From NCBI GenBank assembly GCA_031310005.1, contig CM062380.1, positions 558,001-622,000 on the forward strand: a DNA stretch of 64,000 bases, written 5' to 3'. The DNA is from Dactylellina haptotyla. Taxonomy: Eukaryota > Ascomycota > Orbiliomycetes > Orbiliales > Orbiliaceae. Positions 9,819-21,570 of this stretch are shown here, piece by piece (position 1 is the stretch's first letter; every line of letters begins with the position of its first letter). Below the pieces are notes generated by a model that was given only the letters and a program-made list of their open reading frames with translations, searched no databases and was not told the origin of the DNA. A program made the position numbers and the translations under genes.

Positions 9819-11516
9819 ATGGCCCAGCTACAAGAACTCACCAATTGGGCCGTCCCGCGCCTTTCCAGTCTGCTGCCTCTCCCTGAAGACGAACTTCGGC
9901 AGGTTGTCTCATACGCCGCAACCTCGCTCTCAAGCCCGTCCGCTGTAGCGAATCACTTCACAGACCTTCTTGGGTCCTCTACAGAATGTTTATCTTTCAT
10001 AGAGGAGTTCAACCGCCGTCGGTTCCCCGCGGCAGCATCGGCGTCTAAGCCGCGGCAGTCGCAAGGTAGAGACGACTCTGATGCCCCTCCGCGGTCGAAT
10101 CGGAAAACCCCCAAGAAGAAGGAGCCGCTGAACAAGCTCCCACCGGTCCGGAAAATTGAAAACAGTTTTGCAGCTAGCTCCGAGGACTTGCCGGGGTCGG
10201 GGAAGGTGTACCGGAAGGACGACCTGGAGGACTACATGTCGACGTCCAAATTAAAACCTACGTCGTCGTCAAAACCGACATCTCAAGTGCCTTCGCGATC
10301 AACTACTCCGAATCCTCCAACTACAGCCACTCCTCCGAGGTCTAGCACTCCCCAGAAACAACCCAATCAGCAAGGAACACTTACTTCGGACCTTCTTAAT
10401 ACTAAAAAGAAGCCCCCAAAGACCAAATCCAACACCATTGCTGTCCCCGCGAATACTACAATGCGCGCACCATCTTCTACACTCTCAGATATATCCTCCG
10501 CTCTGCGATCACTTGAACTACACACGAACCCGACTCTAACAGCTTCACATAACCTCCCTGCTTCGAAACGACGCTGCAATTGCTCTGGCAGAAAGCACGA
10601 TCTTCTCCTCGCAGCGCCGAACTGCCTCCACTGCGGCAAGATAATATGCATCAAAGAAGGCCTCGCACCTTGTACTTTTTGTGGAAAGGATCTGATATCG
10701 ACAGACGATATGGAGGCGATGCGGAGGGTACTACGAGACGAACAGAGCAAGGAAAAGATGAATGTTCATAACGCCGGCCAGCGCAAAACCGAGACCACAA
10801 AGACGAATGCGGTATACGCGTCAAAAGTAAACCCGTCCGCCGGTGGGTCTACTCATTTATCAGGTCCTACCCCTGGTGGTTCGGCAAATACCGCATTGAG
10901 CAGCGCGATGGAGCAGAGGGATAAATTGTTGGGTTATCAGAGTACATCGGCGAAAAGAACGAGGATTATCGATCAGGCAGCCGATTGGGAGACCCCGGAT
11001 GTCGGTGTAAACATGTGGGCCACACCGCAGGAGAGGGCATTGCAGCTCAGGGAACAGCAGAGGAAGATGAGAGAGCTGGAGTGGGATAACAAAGAAGAAT
11101 GGGAGAAGAGGTCCGTGGTTGTTTCTATCGATTTAAAGGGCAAGAGGGTAGAGAAACGGATGGGGGCTATAGAGAAACCAAAGTTCGAAATTGAGCCGGA
11201 GGAGGAAGAGGAGGAGGAAGAACCAGTGGTGGAGTTCACTAAAGGTAATCCGAGTAGTGGGGGGCTATTTTCGAAGAACCCGCTGTTAGCTAAAGGGTTG
11301 ATCAAGCCGAGGTGGCAGCCAGAGGGTGATATTGAAGATGTCAGGCGCAATGGTGCCGAAGACGCAGAATTTGGACAATGGGGCAAGGTGTTGAGGAGTG
11401 GTTGGAGAAGAGTACAAGACGACATGACGGACAATGAGAATCTGATATTAGATGGAGGTAGGCTGGGGGGCGGTTCGACCGAGGGAGAGAAGAGCGTAGA
11501 GCCGGCATGCGGATAA
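9819..11516 (+). CDS. RQT4: TRIP4/Rqt4-like zf-C2HC5 protein (ribosome quality-control trigger complex)
   Basis: Intronless, 565 aa from the ATG at 9819 (MAQLQELTNWAVPRL); the frame is open upstream but offers no ATG. Human TRIP4 is 581 aa and yeast Rqt4 is 530. Residues ~250-295 form the C2HC5 zinc finger: CNCSGRKHDLL, then PNCLHCGKIICIKEG and PCTFCG, with all expected Cys and His present. The N-terminal ~60 residues fit the helical domain of the family (LPEDELRQVVSYAATSL). They are followed by a basic, Pro/Ser-rich linker, and a Glu run lies at about 11198-11222. Rqt4 works with the Slh1 helicase and Cue3 to split collided, ubiquitinated ribosomes; TRIP4 does the same in the human ASC-1 complex. 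That role is inferred from the family. Confidence 0.88.
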   Translation: MAQLQELTNWAVPRLSSLLPLPEDELRQVVSYAATSLSSPSAVANHFTDLLGSSTECLSFIEEFNRRRFPAAASASKPRQSQGRDDSDAPPRSNRKTPKKKEPLNKLPPVRKIENSFAASSEDLPGSGKVYRKDDLEDYMSTSKLKPTSSSKPTSQVPSRSTTPNPPTTATPPRSSTPQKQPNQQGTLTSDLLNTKKKPPKTKSNTIAVPANTTMRAPSSTLSDISSALRSLELHTNPTLTASHNLPASKRRCNCSGRKHDLLLAAPNCLHCGKIICIKEGLAPCTFCGKDLISTDDMEAMRRVLRDEQSKEKMNVHNAGQRKTETTKTNAVYASKVNPSAGGSTHLSGPTPGGSANTALSSAMEQRDKLLGYQSTSAKRTRIIDQAADWETPDVGVNMWATPQERALQLREQQRKMRELEWDNKEEWEKRSVVVSIDLKGKRVEKRMGAIEKPKFEIEPEEEEEEEEPVVEFTKGNPSSGGLFSKNPLLAKGLIKPRWQPEGDIEDVRRNGAEDAEFGQWGKVLRSGWRRVQDDMTDNENLILDGGRLGGGSTEGEKSVEPACG

Positions 11517-11789
11517 AGATACCAAGCAGTACAGTACGGTCTTTGATATATCAGAATAAGATAGTTTGCCGACGACACCAACTTTGGGACGATCGTCCGC
11601 AAGTCCGACACGACCCTTATAATTCATAAGATTACGTGTCTATTCAAACAATATGTTTTTGTAAATATTTATTTAATCCATAAATACGGCTGGGAAGCTG
11701 CTTTTATCTTATTCTCGACCCTCGACTGCTTCATCACACCTCCATCGTACAGTAAACATCGCCGGGCTACAGATGCCCTTCCAATCAAC

Positions 11790-13133
11790 ATGGATCGAAT
11801 TAAAGCTCCGTTTAAAGCTTACCTATCAAAATTCACCAAAAAGAAGAAGAATGAGGGAAGTGATGGAGGCTATCCCAAGCGAGGGAAATTTGACATGTAA
11901 GGATCCCGGTCTAGTTTGGTGCAGTATCACAATACCAAAGCTAATACATATAAACTGCCTAGTGGTCTTCATCTCCACTTGACCACCCCTACATTTTCTA
12001 AAAAGACTCCTAAAATATCTTCAATTAAGAAGCAAGTCGAAATCTTCAAATCGGTAATTCGTAACTTCAAGGTTACCATCAAACCGGACCGACCACCAAA
12101 ATCACCCATCCTCAGCAGTCTTCCAGTCCTCCTCCCGACTTGTAACGGCGCCACGAAGCGACGTTTCAGAAAACCAAAATTTGAGAACCTCCATAGTGCT
12201 GTGCTCATAAAAATATTTCAATGGGTACCTTACGAGAGCCTCCCAACGCTTCTCGCTGTCAACCATCGAACAAGAAAAATAATTCTTGACAACTACCCTT
12301 CAATTCTTTCATACCCTAACGTCATCACCTCTCGATATGAATGGTGTCCTCTAAAACTCAGATTCCCATTCTGGTGGGTGGATCATGAGTGCGCATATTT
12401 TTATATCACACTTAACAGAGTAGCATTATATGAAGACTGCTTCCAAGTGGCTGCAGTCATCCTCGCAGAAGAATTTCTGGATTTCTGGGAAAGCCTAGCG
12501 GCACGAGTCCCGCGGTATAAAGCGATGCGCGACGAATGGATTGGTGGCGTCCAGCCGGAAGATCTAAGAGACGAGCTCTTGGCAGAGTTGGTGCGCGAAG
12601 CCTGGAGACGTGGATTGAAAGAAGAAAATGCTATAGAGTATACAGAGAAACTCATCCCTCCAGGTTACGAACACATCGGTCTCAATGGCCGGGATAATGC
12701 AAAATACAATATCAAAGGGAAAGGGAAAGACCCGGCGTATGGTCATCAAGATTCCCGATCACCTTCCCTCGGAGACGATAACGACAGCGAAGAGTTATTC
12801 ATGGATGGTACTGCTGCACAGGCGAAACCTATCCCGCTTGAGAGGAATATTTTATACCAGGCGATCAGGTATGCTCTCCATCCGACGGTTCTTGAGGATA
12901 TAGCATACAGCTTTCCTACTTTCAAATTGGAACGGCTACACCCGATACAAATAATAGAGTTGATCTTGATCAAAGTGCCAGGGTGGAGCTGGAAGCAAGA
13001 AGATCGGATTCTGTATTATAGGAAATGCTTTGAGGACAGCCCTAAGGCGTTGGAAGAAATGGATCGGATCAGATACGATTGGGATACTATGAGAGACCGT
13101 ATCAAATACGCTATGAAGGCTAAGCCGGTTTGA
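11790..13133 (+). CDS. F-box-like protein
   Basis: Two exons, 11790-11896 and 11963-13133, give 425 aa. The 66-bp intron has a CTAATAC branch site 15-20 bp before its TAG acceptor. The start at 11790 (MDRIKAPFKAYLSKF) gives a basic N-terminus. Residues ~85-135 resemble an F-box (FENLHSAVLIKIFQWVPYESLPTLLAVNHRTRKIILDNYP). The rest is an uncharacterised, mostly helical region with Trp- and Tyr-rich segments (LKLRFPFWWVDHECAYFYI) and a charged C-terminus. It probably serves as an SCF substrate adaptor. It lies 2.8 kb downstream of the previous F-box gene on the same strand, but the substrate-side regions are not obviously similar. Confidence 0.68.
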
Positions 13134-16133
13134 AAACCAGGTAAAATTGAATGAGTCTAACTAGAAGGTAAATATTTTACAGCTGGCGATTGGTACCCAG
13201 CGGCCGGTTTGCGAGACAAGCTGGCAACTCATTGAATAAGTTTAATTATCTTCTTAGCTAGAGTATGTAGTATAGCCTCTAGCTAGTGTCCAAGTGGAAA
13301 TTTCGAAATAGATGTGCACTTAAGCGGCACAGCAACATGCAACATAAACTTCGTAATAACTATCTCCCGTGCTTTTGTAGCACATGCAATCGATAACTAG
13401 CATCGAGATATCTCCGTCTGACTTAAAATCTTCGGTGATATAATGATTCGCAATCGCTATCACCTTGAAACAAGTTTCAAGTGTCAGAATTTAAATATTC
13501 CGGGCCCGTCTGTCAACTTTTTTTGTGTTGAAACGCGGCATCTGCGAACTCTCCTGAAGCAAAGTTGAGCCTAGAGTTGCAAAACAGTGAGAAAATCAAA
13601 ACGAAGCTCACGCCACTGTGCCTGGCGGAGGACTTCGGATGATTAAATTAATATATCTGAAAATGTGGAGAGGGGAAAAAGGAGAAAGAGGCTCTTCCAA
13701 ACCGCAAGTCTGGTAGTGCGATTTTGACATTTAATGCATTTAAGTTTCGTTTCCTGCCTGGGCACTGTTCGCTTCCGAACCCCACGCATATGAAGCGACA
13801 CCAGTTTCAAGGAATTAGCCGAAGGATATCAAACAAAGGTATTGAAAATCCACCCCTTTCTCCTGATAGCATTCAAATGGAAAACGAACTTTTGCAATAA
13901 TAACAATCAACATATCACATCCGAACTCACACTCGGCAGTTGGAAGCTTTAGCCGTCTTTTGAGTCCACGGAATGTTCCGCGAAAAAAGCTCAGGCCGTT
14001 GAAACACCAACGTTGAAACAAGCGCAGGTGCGTTGCCTACATATTAATGCAATTTGGAGGAAAATTTCCGTGAACATTTCGAAATTTCACCTGATCCACT
14101 TCCGCGGGCTCTGCGTTGAACAATAGTATTGAAGGTTTATTATACGAGAAAGGCTATCCTAATCCTGGCATGAAGTTCATTCGTCAGCACGGCTGGAGAT
14201 ACTCCTGCTCGGTTCGCCTGGATCCGCGAAACGTTGGAAACGAGAGATACTATCCCCAGGAGGCCTACATGCCTGTCGATCTTGTCTTGTCGTACCCGAA
14301 TTCATGGCTTTGGGCACATGAGCACGGCAGGAATCCTCACTTTAGCAACCGTACGCGGAAGAGCTAAACGTTTGACAGCCGGGCTTCGCTCAGCTTTTAG
14401 CATGGGTGGTTCCATTGTTTCGAGAGAACTATCAGGGAACCCCCTCTGGAAGCCTTCACAAGGGATTGTAGGGAGAACACGGGTTGAGCGAACAGTATGT
14501 TTTGAGATATGCAAGCCAGGAATATCATCTCCACGAGACAAATATTCTTCAACCGGTTCCTGAACACGCCAGATATATCGAAATAGTGAGGCTCGCATGA
14601 ACGAGCTCTTGTTGGATGACTGCTGAAAAATATTGCAACCTGCTTACTCGCAACTTGCAACCGCAACGGAGATCTCGATCAAACGTCGCGCTTCTGGAAC
14701 ATGTGGGCAGCCACACACCAATCCATCAATTCAGCAGCAGAAGATGCGCATGCATGTTGACGCAATTGCCCAATTGGGTTTGAAAGTTGGCAGGTGTCAC
14801 GTAGACCGGTCCCATGGGCACTTCGAATACTGGAATAGTAGCAACATTACTCACAAACATCACCATAAAAAAACTTTTTTTGGTGGATGGCGACAAGCTT
14901 TTAGACGCCGCGAGCCTGTTCGACATGGTGACAGAGTTGATGGCGGAGGGGAGCGGCCCCATTGGTCAGATGGCTGTTTCGACTAGTCGCCCCTCCCGTG
15001 CAATGGGCTGGTCCGGACAGCCTTCGAGTTGGCAAGGGTCCGGCCTCCCCACTGGCTCGTTTCATCAGGCCATTTTTCTTTTCCTGACGGCGAGAACAAC
15101 CTCCACAACCGAGTCAACAACACGTCCAGAAATAGTACGCGCCCACACCCTCGCAAAATGGGCGTGAATGGGACTTGGTCCTCTGCGGATGCTTTCCCTC
15201 TCGCGGGGCATAACTGAGGTTGTGGGTATCGCGACAGTAGCAATTTCCCAAAAGTACGCAGAGCCGATGATTGGAGGGAACGCCGTCCGAAGTACCTCTC
15301 TACCAAGATCTTGGGGGCGATTGAATTGGTCCCTCTCGCTCTGCAATATCCGTAAGCGCAGGCCGTCTATTAATATCAGATAAAGAGTGGAAAAAAGGCT
15401 AGCCCTCTCTATTTTTCTGCCCAGTTCCTCTATCTGGCCGCGAGCGTTGTCATTATGGTTGAGGGCTTGGTGGAAACAATTGAGATGGCCGTCCCGCGCG
15501 AGTGTTGCTTCTTTTTTGGGCAACAGGGCTCCCGGCTGCGAGCAGGGGGCACAGGCTTACCCCATGTCATTGCTGTCTTAGTGCGAACCCACTAAGAGCA
15601 ACAGCCGGACGCCCTGGCTTACAGGTCTGGTCGACGAGAGATTACTTTTTTTGGGACCAGGACTAACGCACAGGAAACCAACCGTCGCGCTATCGAAATT
15701 GGAGATGCACGCGAGCGCCGTATTTCTCGATTCGTGTACTTAAAGTTGGCACAGCACCCACCTCCGAGCTAACTTCTCCTTCCCTCCGCAGCCCATTCCA
15801 TATAACATAACTAAAAATTAAATCCACGAGTGCTTCTCGGGTAGAAAGTACTTTTTCTTTTATAACTTCCTTTCTATCCTGTTGGATCCTATTTTAGCTT
15901 TTCAGTTCCTCACCCGGAGTGATAATTATTTTTTGGTGGCCCAGTAACGATTGGAGATTTTTAACCTCTTTTATATTCCCATTCCACGTTTTTCTTGCTA
16001 TTTCAACTAGCTTCGTCTTTCGACTCCGAAGTTTATTTAAACGACAGTTAATTCTTCCTTAATATCGACATCCATCAATCGAAGCAATAATCCAGCATCT
16101 ACAAACAATTAATTTCATTTTCAACAATTCAAA
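13134..16133. other. 3-kb intergenic region with long leader at its right end
   Basis: Many short overlapping frames on both strands between 14116 and 15581 show no recognisable domain and lack a consistent strand. From about 15770 the sequence becomes pyrimidine-rich with a CCATATAAC element at about 15797-15805. It fits the promoter and leader of the secreted DUF3455 gene at 16134. Confidence 0.45.
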
Positions 16134-16926
16134 ATGCATTTCACCAATATCATCACTGCTGCCCTCGTTGGTGCCTCAGCTGTCCTAGCAGCTCCCACAG
16201 CCTTCTCCAAGATGACAGGATGCGATGTCAGCCGTATCCAACTTGCTGATCGTAAAGTTTTGGTCACTGATCCTAATAACTGTATGATATTCCTTAGTCC
16301 ACTGAGAAGCTGTAAACTCATCTCATTGAACAAAAACTAATCCTTGTTGTTTTCTTATAGCTACAAACGCTCTTCCTCTACCAACTGCTGCTGAAGGCAA
16401 GCTTGTCAAGATTGCCCTTGGCGTCGGCTCCCAAAACTTCAGCTGTGATGCAGCAGGTGCTACCCCAGTCTCCAATGGTGCCTTTGCTATTCTTTACGAC
16501 TTCTCCTGCATCGTCTCAACAAATGAGGATGCCGCCAAAAGCTTGGGAGACCTTGCAGCTCAGATGCAGCCAGGCGCTTTGGACGTCCTCGTGAAGATGA
16601 CCCAGAACATGTTGAACGTCCAATACCCAATCGGAAAGCACTTCTTCAAAGGCGATTTTCTCACTCCTGCCTTCGAATTCATCGACACCGGAAAGTTCTA
16701 CGGTGGCGTTGCCGGAAAGGTCCCCGCTCCAGCTGGATCCTACGCTGGACAAAACGGCTTGGGCGCCGTTCCATCCTTGAAGTTGACACCAAAGACCGGT
16801 ATGGGATCGACCTACACCACAGTTTACAGACTACACACTGCCGGTGGTGTCGGCCCAGCCAAGTGCGACGGACCAGGAATCAAGCAATTCCCATACTCTG
16901 CCCAATACTGGTTCTACAAGGCCTAA
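16134..16926 (+). CDS. Secreted DUF3455-family protein
   Basis: Two exons, 16134-16281 and 16361-16926 (79-bp intron, TTCTTATAG acceptor), give 237 aa. A signal peptide (MHFTNIITAALVGASAVLA, cut before APTAF) is followed by the DUF3455 pattern: LPTAAEGKLVKIALGVGSQNFSC, later ILYDFSC and a C-terminal YSAQYWFYKA. Secreted fungal proteins of this family are often mislabelled 'malate dehydrogenase'; no enzymatic role is established. Codon use is strongly biased to C-ending codons and the leader is CT-rich, which suggests high expression (inference). Confidence 0.85.
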
Positions 16927-19422
16927 ACGCGAATACCTCTGTTTCTCGTTTTTCATGCATGCTTGTTTTCTTATTTATACGGTTTTGGCGGATGGATATT
17001 CCCACCAGAATCGCGAATCCATGCGATGGCTGTTTACTATCGGCATGACATAACCATCTTTAGTAATACATAGTTCCCTTTATTCAGAGCATTTCGTCCA
17101 CGGCAGCTCCCCTGTAGATACCTTAATGTCGCGCGTTACTGAATTTGAATTTTTCTCCATTTGTTTCAACTTGCATTTCATTTGCTTCCTACCAAAAGAT
17201 ATGGATATACCCTACTGTCGTTTAGAACTTCGATGTCTTGAGACCCAAGGCATAGTACTAGTCAAATATAATAACAAGATACTATCAATTTTTGCATCAA
17301 ATCTACGTTACATTGTGAGCTCTGTTAGAAAAATTCTCGTCTACCTGCCATTTTGGAGGACCCGGAGCACTTAGCACGTAGCGCAGTTGTGGAACTTCGA
17401 AACGGCTCACCTTCCGTGTCCTAGTGTGAGCGAGTTCTCCCGCATAAACTCACCCAATTTTGTCAAATTTCGGTTATTCACCTACAGTTGTGACCGAATG
17501 ACAGACAAGGTCTCTTTTCACCGCAGTAGCGAAAAAACAAATTCAAGACGCCGCGCGGTGGCAAGAAAAGTTATAATATTATATTAACTACTCTTTTTTC
17601 TTAAATCCTTGGATTTTTGCCAGGTCAAAAGGCGCCTCCGGCATGTTTAATCCGAACACACAAAGGATTCAAGCTGAAAGGTCTCAAAATGTGCACCCGC
17701 CAACGGACAACAAAAGGTCTCGGTCGCAAAATTTGGGAGAAATATCCATGCATGTGCAACCTGGGTCCCGTACCTCATTCAACCTTGCCGACCAGAAAAA
17801 CACTACCTTCGTGCAGATGCATGCAGGTTACGTGTCGCGATCGCTTAATTGATATTTTGTTAAACCGATCGATCATGGTGAGCGGTGTGATTTACAAGAG
17901 AAGCATGGTCCTCGAAAACTCGATAACGAATCCTTAGTTAACAACCTCTAAGATCAACAATCGAGAAACTTGTAATCTCGACAGATGACGTTGAACAGTA
18001 TCCAATCAGCAGGCGTACCAAAATCCGTCAAGAGAAGATTCTGAACAGGCTTGTGGGGCCAGACACCCGCAGATCCTCAAAATAGAACCCTCCATTAGCT
18101 CCAAGTGCTAAAGCTGGGTCCCCACAGTTTATTTGAGCCCCCGGACGGGGGAAACAAATAGATCCCTAGATGCGGACTCATGCCTGCAAACAAAGAATAC
18201 CGAGAAAGGATGGGCATCTTGGGAACAATTGGATTTAATCTCGACAACCATTCAGCTTCTCGTACGATCTCGAGAGTGGAGGCAAGATAAGGTTGGGCTG
18301 CAGAATTAGACCCCGCGTAGCCGCCTACCACCCTTGGTGGTTCATTTTGGAAGAAGAAAGCTGTCAAAATAGCGAGAAGGGATTGGCTGAAAATTGTTCC
18401 TCTATTTTTGGTGTGTGTGGGTAGGCGCCGTGATGGTGGTGTTCGGGTCTGCAAACGGGCCAATAGGATTCAATCTAGACTCTGAAGTGACAAGGGTTGT
18501 GCTGTCAACATGTGTTGTCTCAACTAGAATCGTTGACGAAGATCTCTTGGGCTTCAGGATTCATGATCGAATCTACAGATCTTAATGTATAATTTAGTGG
18601 TATACGTATAATTTTCACTTAATATATTGGGAAATCTTTGCCTCAGTTGTTGGGAGTTACGGTTCTAACTGGCAAAGCGAACCTAACATTCGACTTCGCG
18701 AATACCTCGCCGTTATCACCATTTCGCGCGGGATATGCCTCATTTGACTAGGGCTGAATTCCTGGCTGAATATCATTACTAACTCTTGCCGTGCATATGC
18801 TCGAGTGGTGTCATCTGATACTGTATAGTCAAATGATGCATAAATATATTAGATGGCTAGGATCCCGGATACATCGGCTTCGAGAATTCCAACGGCTTTT
18901 TTTCATATATTAATGTTTAGTTATATAATATCACAATTTCGATTCATCGGGTCAACAGCCAAAAGAATATTTTACGAATGCGGCTAAAATGAAAAGCAAA
19001 TAAAAATCCTGGTTATACGTAATCAAGATAGAATTTTCTGTTATAATGTTAGCAAGATGGGTGTGAATCCAATAAGTAGGGAGAGTGTGGAGAGCGGCTA
19101 CTGTTACTTCGAATCGCCTTTGTGGGAATCCTGTGAAGAAACCGGCCATTCTTACCACTTTCCGAGCTTGCACGCATGCGCATGCAGGCGACTCGTAACG
19201 AGATATTTCAACCAAACAAACCATATGCATGAACTTCGCTATGCACGTTGGATCGGAAGGGTTTCTTGTCTATAGTAATTCCCGATTGATTTATCTGGAT
19301 CGGAATATACCCATATACTTGGCTGATACGAAGTAGGGTGTACAGTGCGTAGTTGTATATGCAAGAGGAAAAGCCGCAACGCCCGTTAAAAAATAAAATT
19401 AATACTAATAAATTCCTAAATT
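16927..19422. other. Intergenic region
   Basis: About 2.5 kb, AT-rich, with no supported gene. Frames at 17617-17937 (+) and 18095-18463 (-) have no recognisable features. The 3' flanks of two convergent genes meet here. Confidence 0.45.
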
Positions 19423-21570
19423 TCACGCAAGTTCTAACCGGGGTATCGTTAAAGCAAGTTCTGATAGCGGTCCAGCCCCATCAAGCTCATGAAGTGGTTT
19501 TGAATTGTCAAGCTCCGGCCGAATCAGTGGTGTTGCTACGTTCGGGGCGGGCGGAGGAGCATTATCAGCGAATAATTCGTGTCGGTACCCGTTATAAACT
19601 CCAGATTGATCTCCTGGTTCTGGGACGGAAGGAGGTCTTCGCACTACGAAGTGTTGGTAAAATAGTCGTAAACTATAGACCATAATTATGATTCCTAGCA
19701 TCCCTCCCATCCCACCAGCTAGGATTCCCACCATCGATCGGTATAATAATCTCTCAGAAATTTGATCCGTACTCCGAGGGGGCCCTTCCGGTTTTCCAGC
19801 CTTTTCAATGTCGTCGAAACCTAAGTCTCTGATAGATGTATTGTTGGCACCTACTTCTACCATACTAACATCCGCGACATTACTTATAGCGGCTGCGATA
19901 CTTATTTCAGCGTTTTGGTGATCGTAGAAAACGTATGCTCTCCTAGTTAGTCATTCGTTAGCTATAGAAGGGTAGCATTATAGTATTCGGAAGTTACTGG
20001 TTGGCATACCGAAAGAAAGGCACACCTAGAACCGTACTAGTTTGTTGAGGTTCTATCCTCTCAACCAAAACAGAATACCAGCCCGGTTTCGCCGGGTACG
20101 GTGCGAGGATTTGACTGAAGGGTAGGAATATCGTCAAGTTATCTCTCAAGGTGAACTCCAATCCTTCGGTTTCTGGGGGGACATCTTGAAGAATATAACC
20201 AAGGTGCCAAGTTTCTCCGTTTGGAGATGCTCCAAGCTGTTCCATGATGAAATCGTAAAATTTATCGGGAAAATAAAGACCTCTAAGGTGGAGATTGTTA
20301 CATTAGTAATGACAGTCCCCGTCTGTAAAATGTTTTATTCGCTAAGGAGCCTTACGGATAGCTAAAATCTAGATTGGCGCGCACGTTATGAAGACGGATT
20401 GGGCTTTCGGGGGGATCTCTGCTAGCATTCCCAGATATCACCTTTACTTCATCAATGGTGATGATATTCATACCGGGGCTCTTCAGGTCAAATGTTTTAA
20501 GTGGTAGACTAAATTTGGCAACATCTATTCCCCCTAATGTAAGGCTGGCGCCCTGGCCATCTAGATATCGATTGTCTCCCACATAAAGTCCATATGCGGG
20601 AATATTTATGACGTCGGCTTTCTGAAGTAACTCTAAGAATGGTGAAAATAATAGGGTAATTGAGTCCTGGCTGTTGCCGGCGCCCAAACCAAGAGTTGGC
20701 ACCGCTTGGTGCACTGTCGCGATACCAAAGTAAATTTCGTCAACTGATAATTTGCCAAGATGGAAGGTGTCCGATGCCCATATGCCATAAGTCTAATATG
20801 TGAATTTAGAATACCTTTAGTTATAAGGAACTCCTTTGTAGGAACATGGGACGGACGGTTTTTAACTTACGAGATTACTGAAGTTTTGACTAATGGCAAA
20901 GTTATTACTCACATTCCGAAAAGTATTGACTCCAGATTTACTGAGGGTTTCATTGACTAGTTTGATTGTAAGGTTATAAGCATTCCAGGAGCTGGTAAAA
21001 TACCGTTTAACTAGAGGTTTCTGGAAAATCTTACAGTAACCAGAGTAATCGCTTGCGTCACATCTATCGAATAAGCTGCAGCCTGAAGAATTAAAATGTT
21101 GAGGTACCCATGTCCATGGAGTTTCTGAAATCGCTAATTTGAAAGGCTGTCTAGCCGAACCTTCAGTGATAGTCAAATAATTGTCAATATGATTCCGATT
21201 TAAATATATTTAACGGTAAATTGATGTAGATAAATCGGTTTACAAGTCCTAAACAGCAAAAAGAATGGTGCAATAACTCACCGATATTGACCTCAACATA
21301 GAAAACCCTAGTTTCAGGATTCTATCAACGAGGAGGAATACTGTATAAGCAATTAGGTAGAGGAAAACTCAACACAAGTGGAATAATAAATACCCAGATA
21401 AGATCCATAATACTAGTTTTGCTGTTTGTCTTTCGCAAGCCATTGCCATCTGGATGGTAGTCAAGAATGACTGAAGGTAACGGGTTAGGAGCGCCAAGTT
21501 GAGGCCACAGTGCCAACGATGTAAATATATATAAGATGAAGTTCGAGCAGCGAAATGTTTTCGGCTTCAT
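19423..21570 (-). CDS. Membrane-anchored pepsin-fold (A1-like) protein with altered active site
   Basis: Six exons: 21394-21570, 21282-21321, 20871-21160, 20356-20792, 20010-20282 and 19423-19942 (578 aa; five introns of 67-121 bp). A signal peptide is followed by VFYVEVNIG joined to SARQPFKLAISETPWTWVP, which aligns with the 'IGTPPQxFxLLLDTGSSDLWVP' region of pepsins. Later segments also fit in order: YGIWASDTFHLGKLSVDEIYFG (flap and following strands), LTLGGID, and VPFFRRAYVFYD near the end of the domain. The first DTG is replaced by ETP and the second site reads DFSYPGLYFP (D311, no TG). A transmembrane helix lies at about residues 476-500, with a Pro-rich cytosolic tail. It is probably a non-peptidase surface protein. 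The first intron boundary is the least certain. Confidence 0.75.

Noticed and set aside
14116-15581. Many overlapping frames of 60-150 codons on both strands
   Set aside because: No consistent strand, no domain, no splice logic; best explained by moderate GC content and chance.
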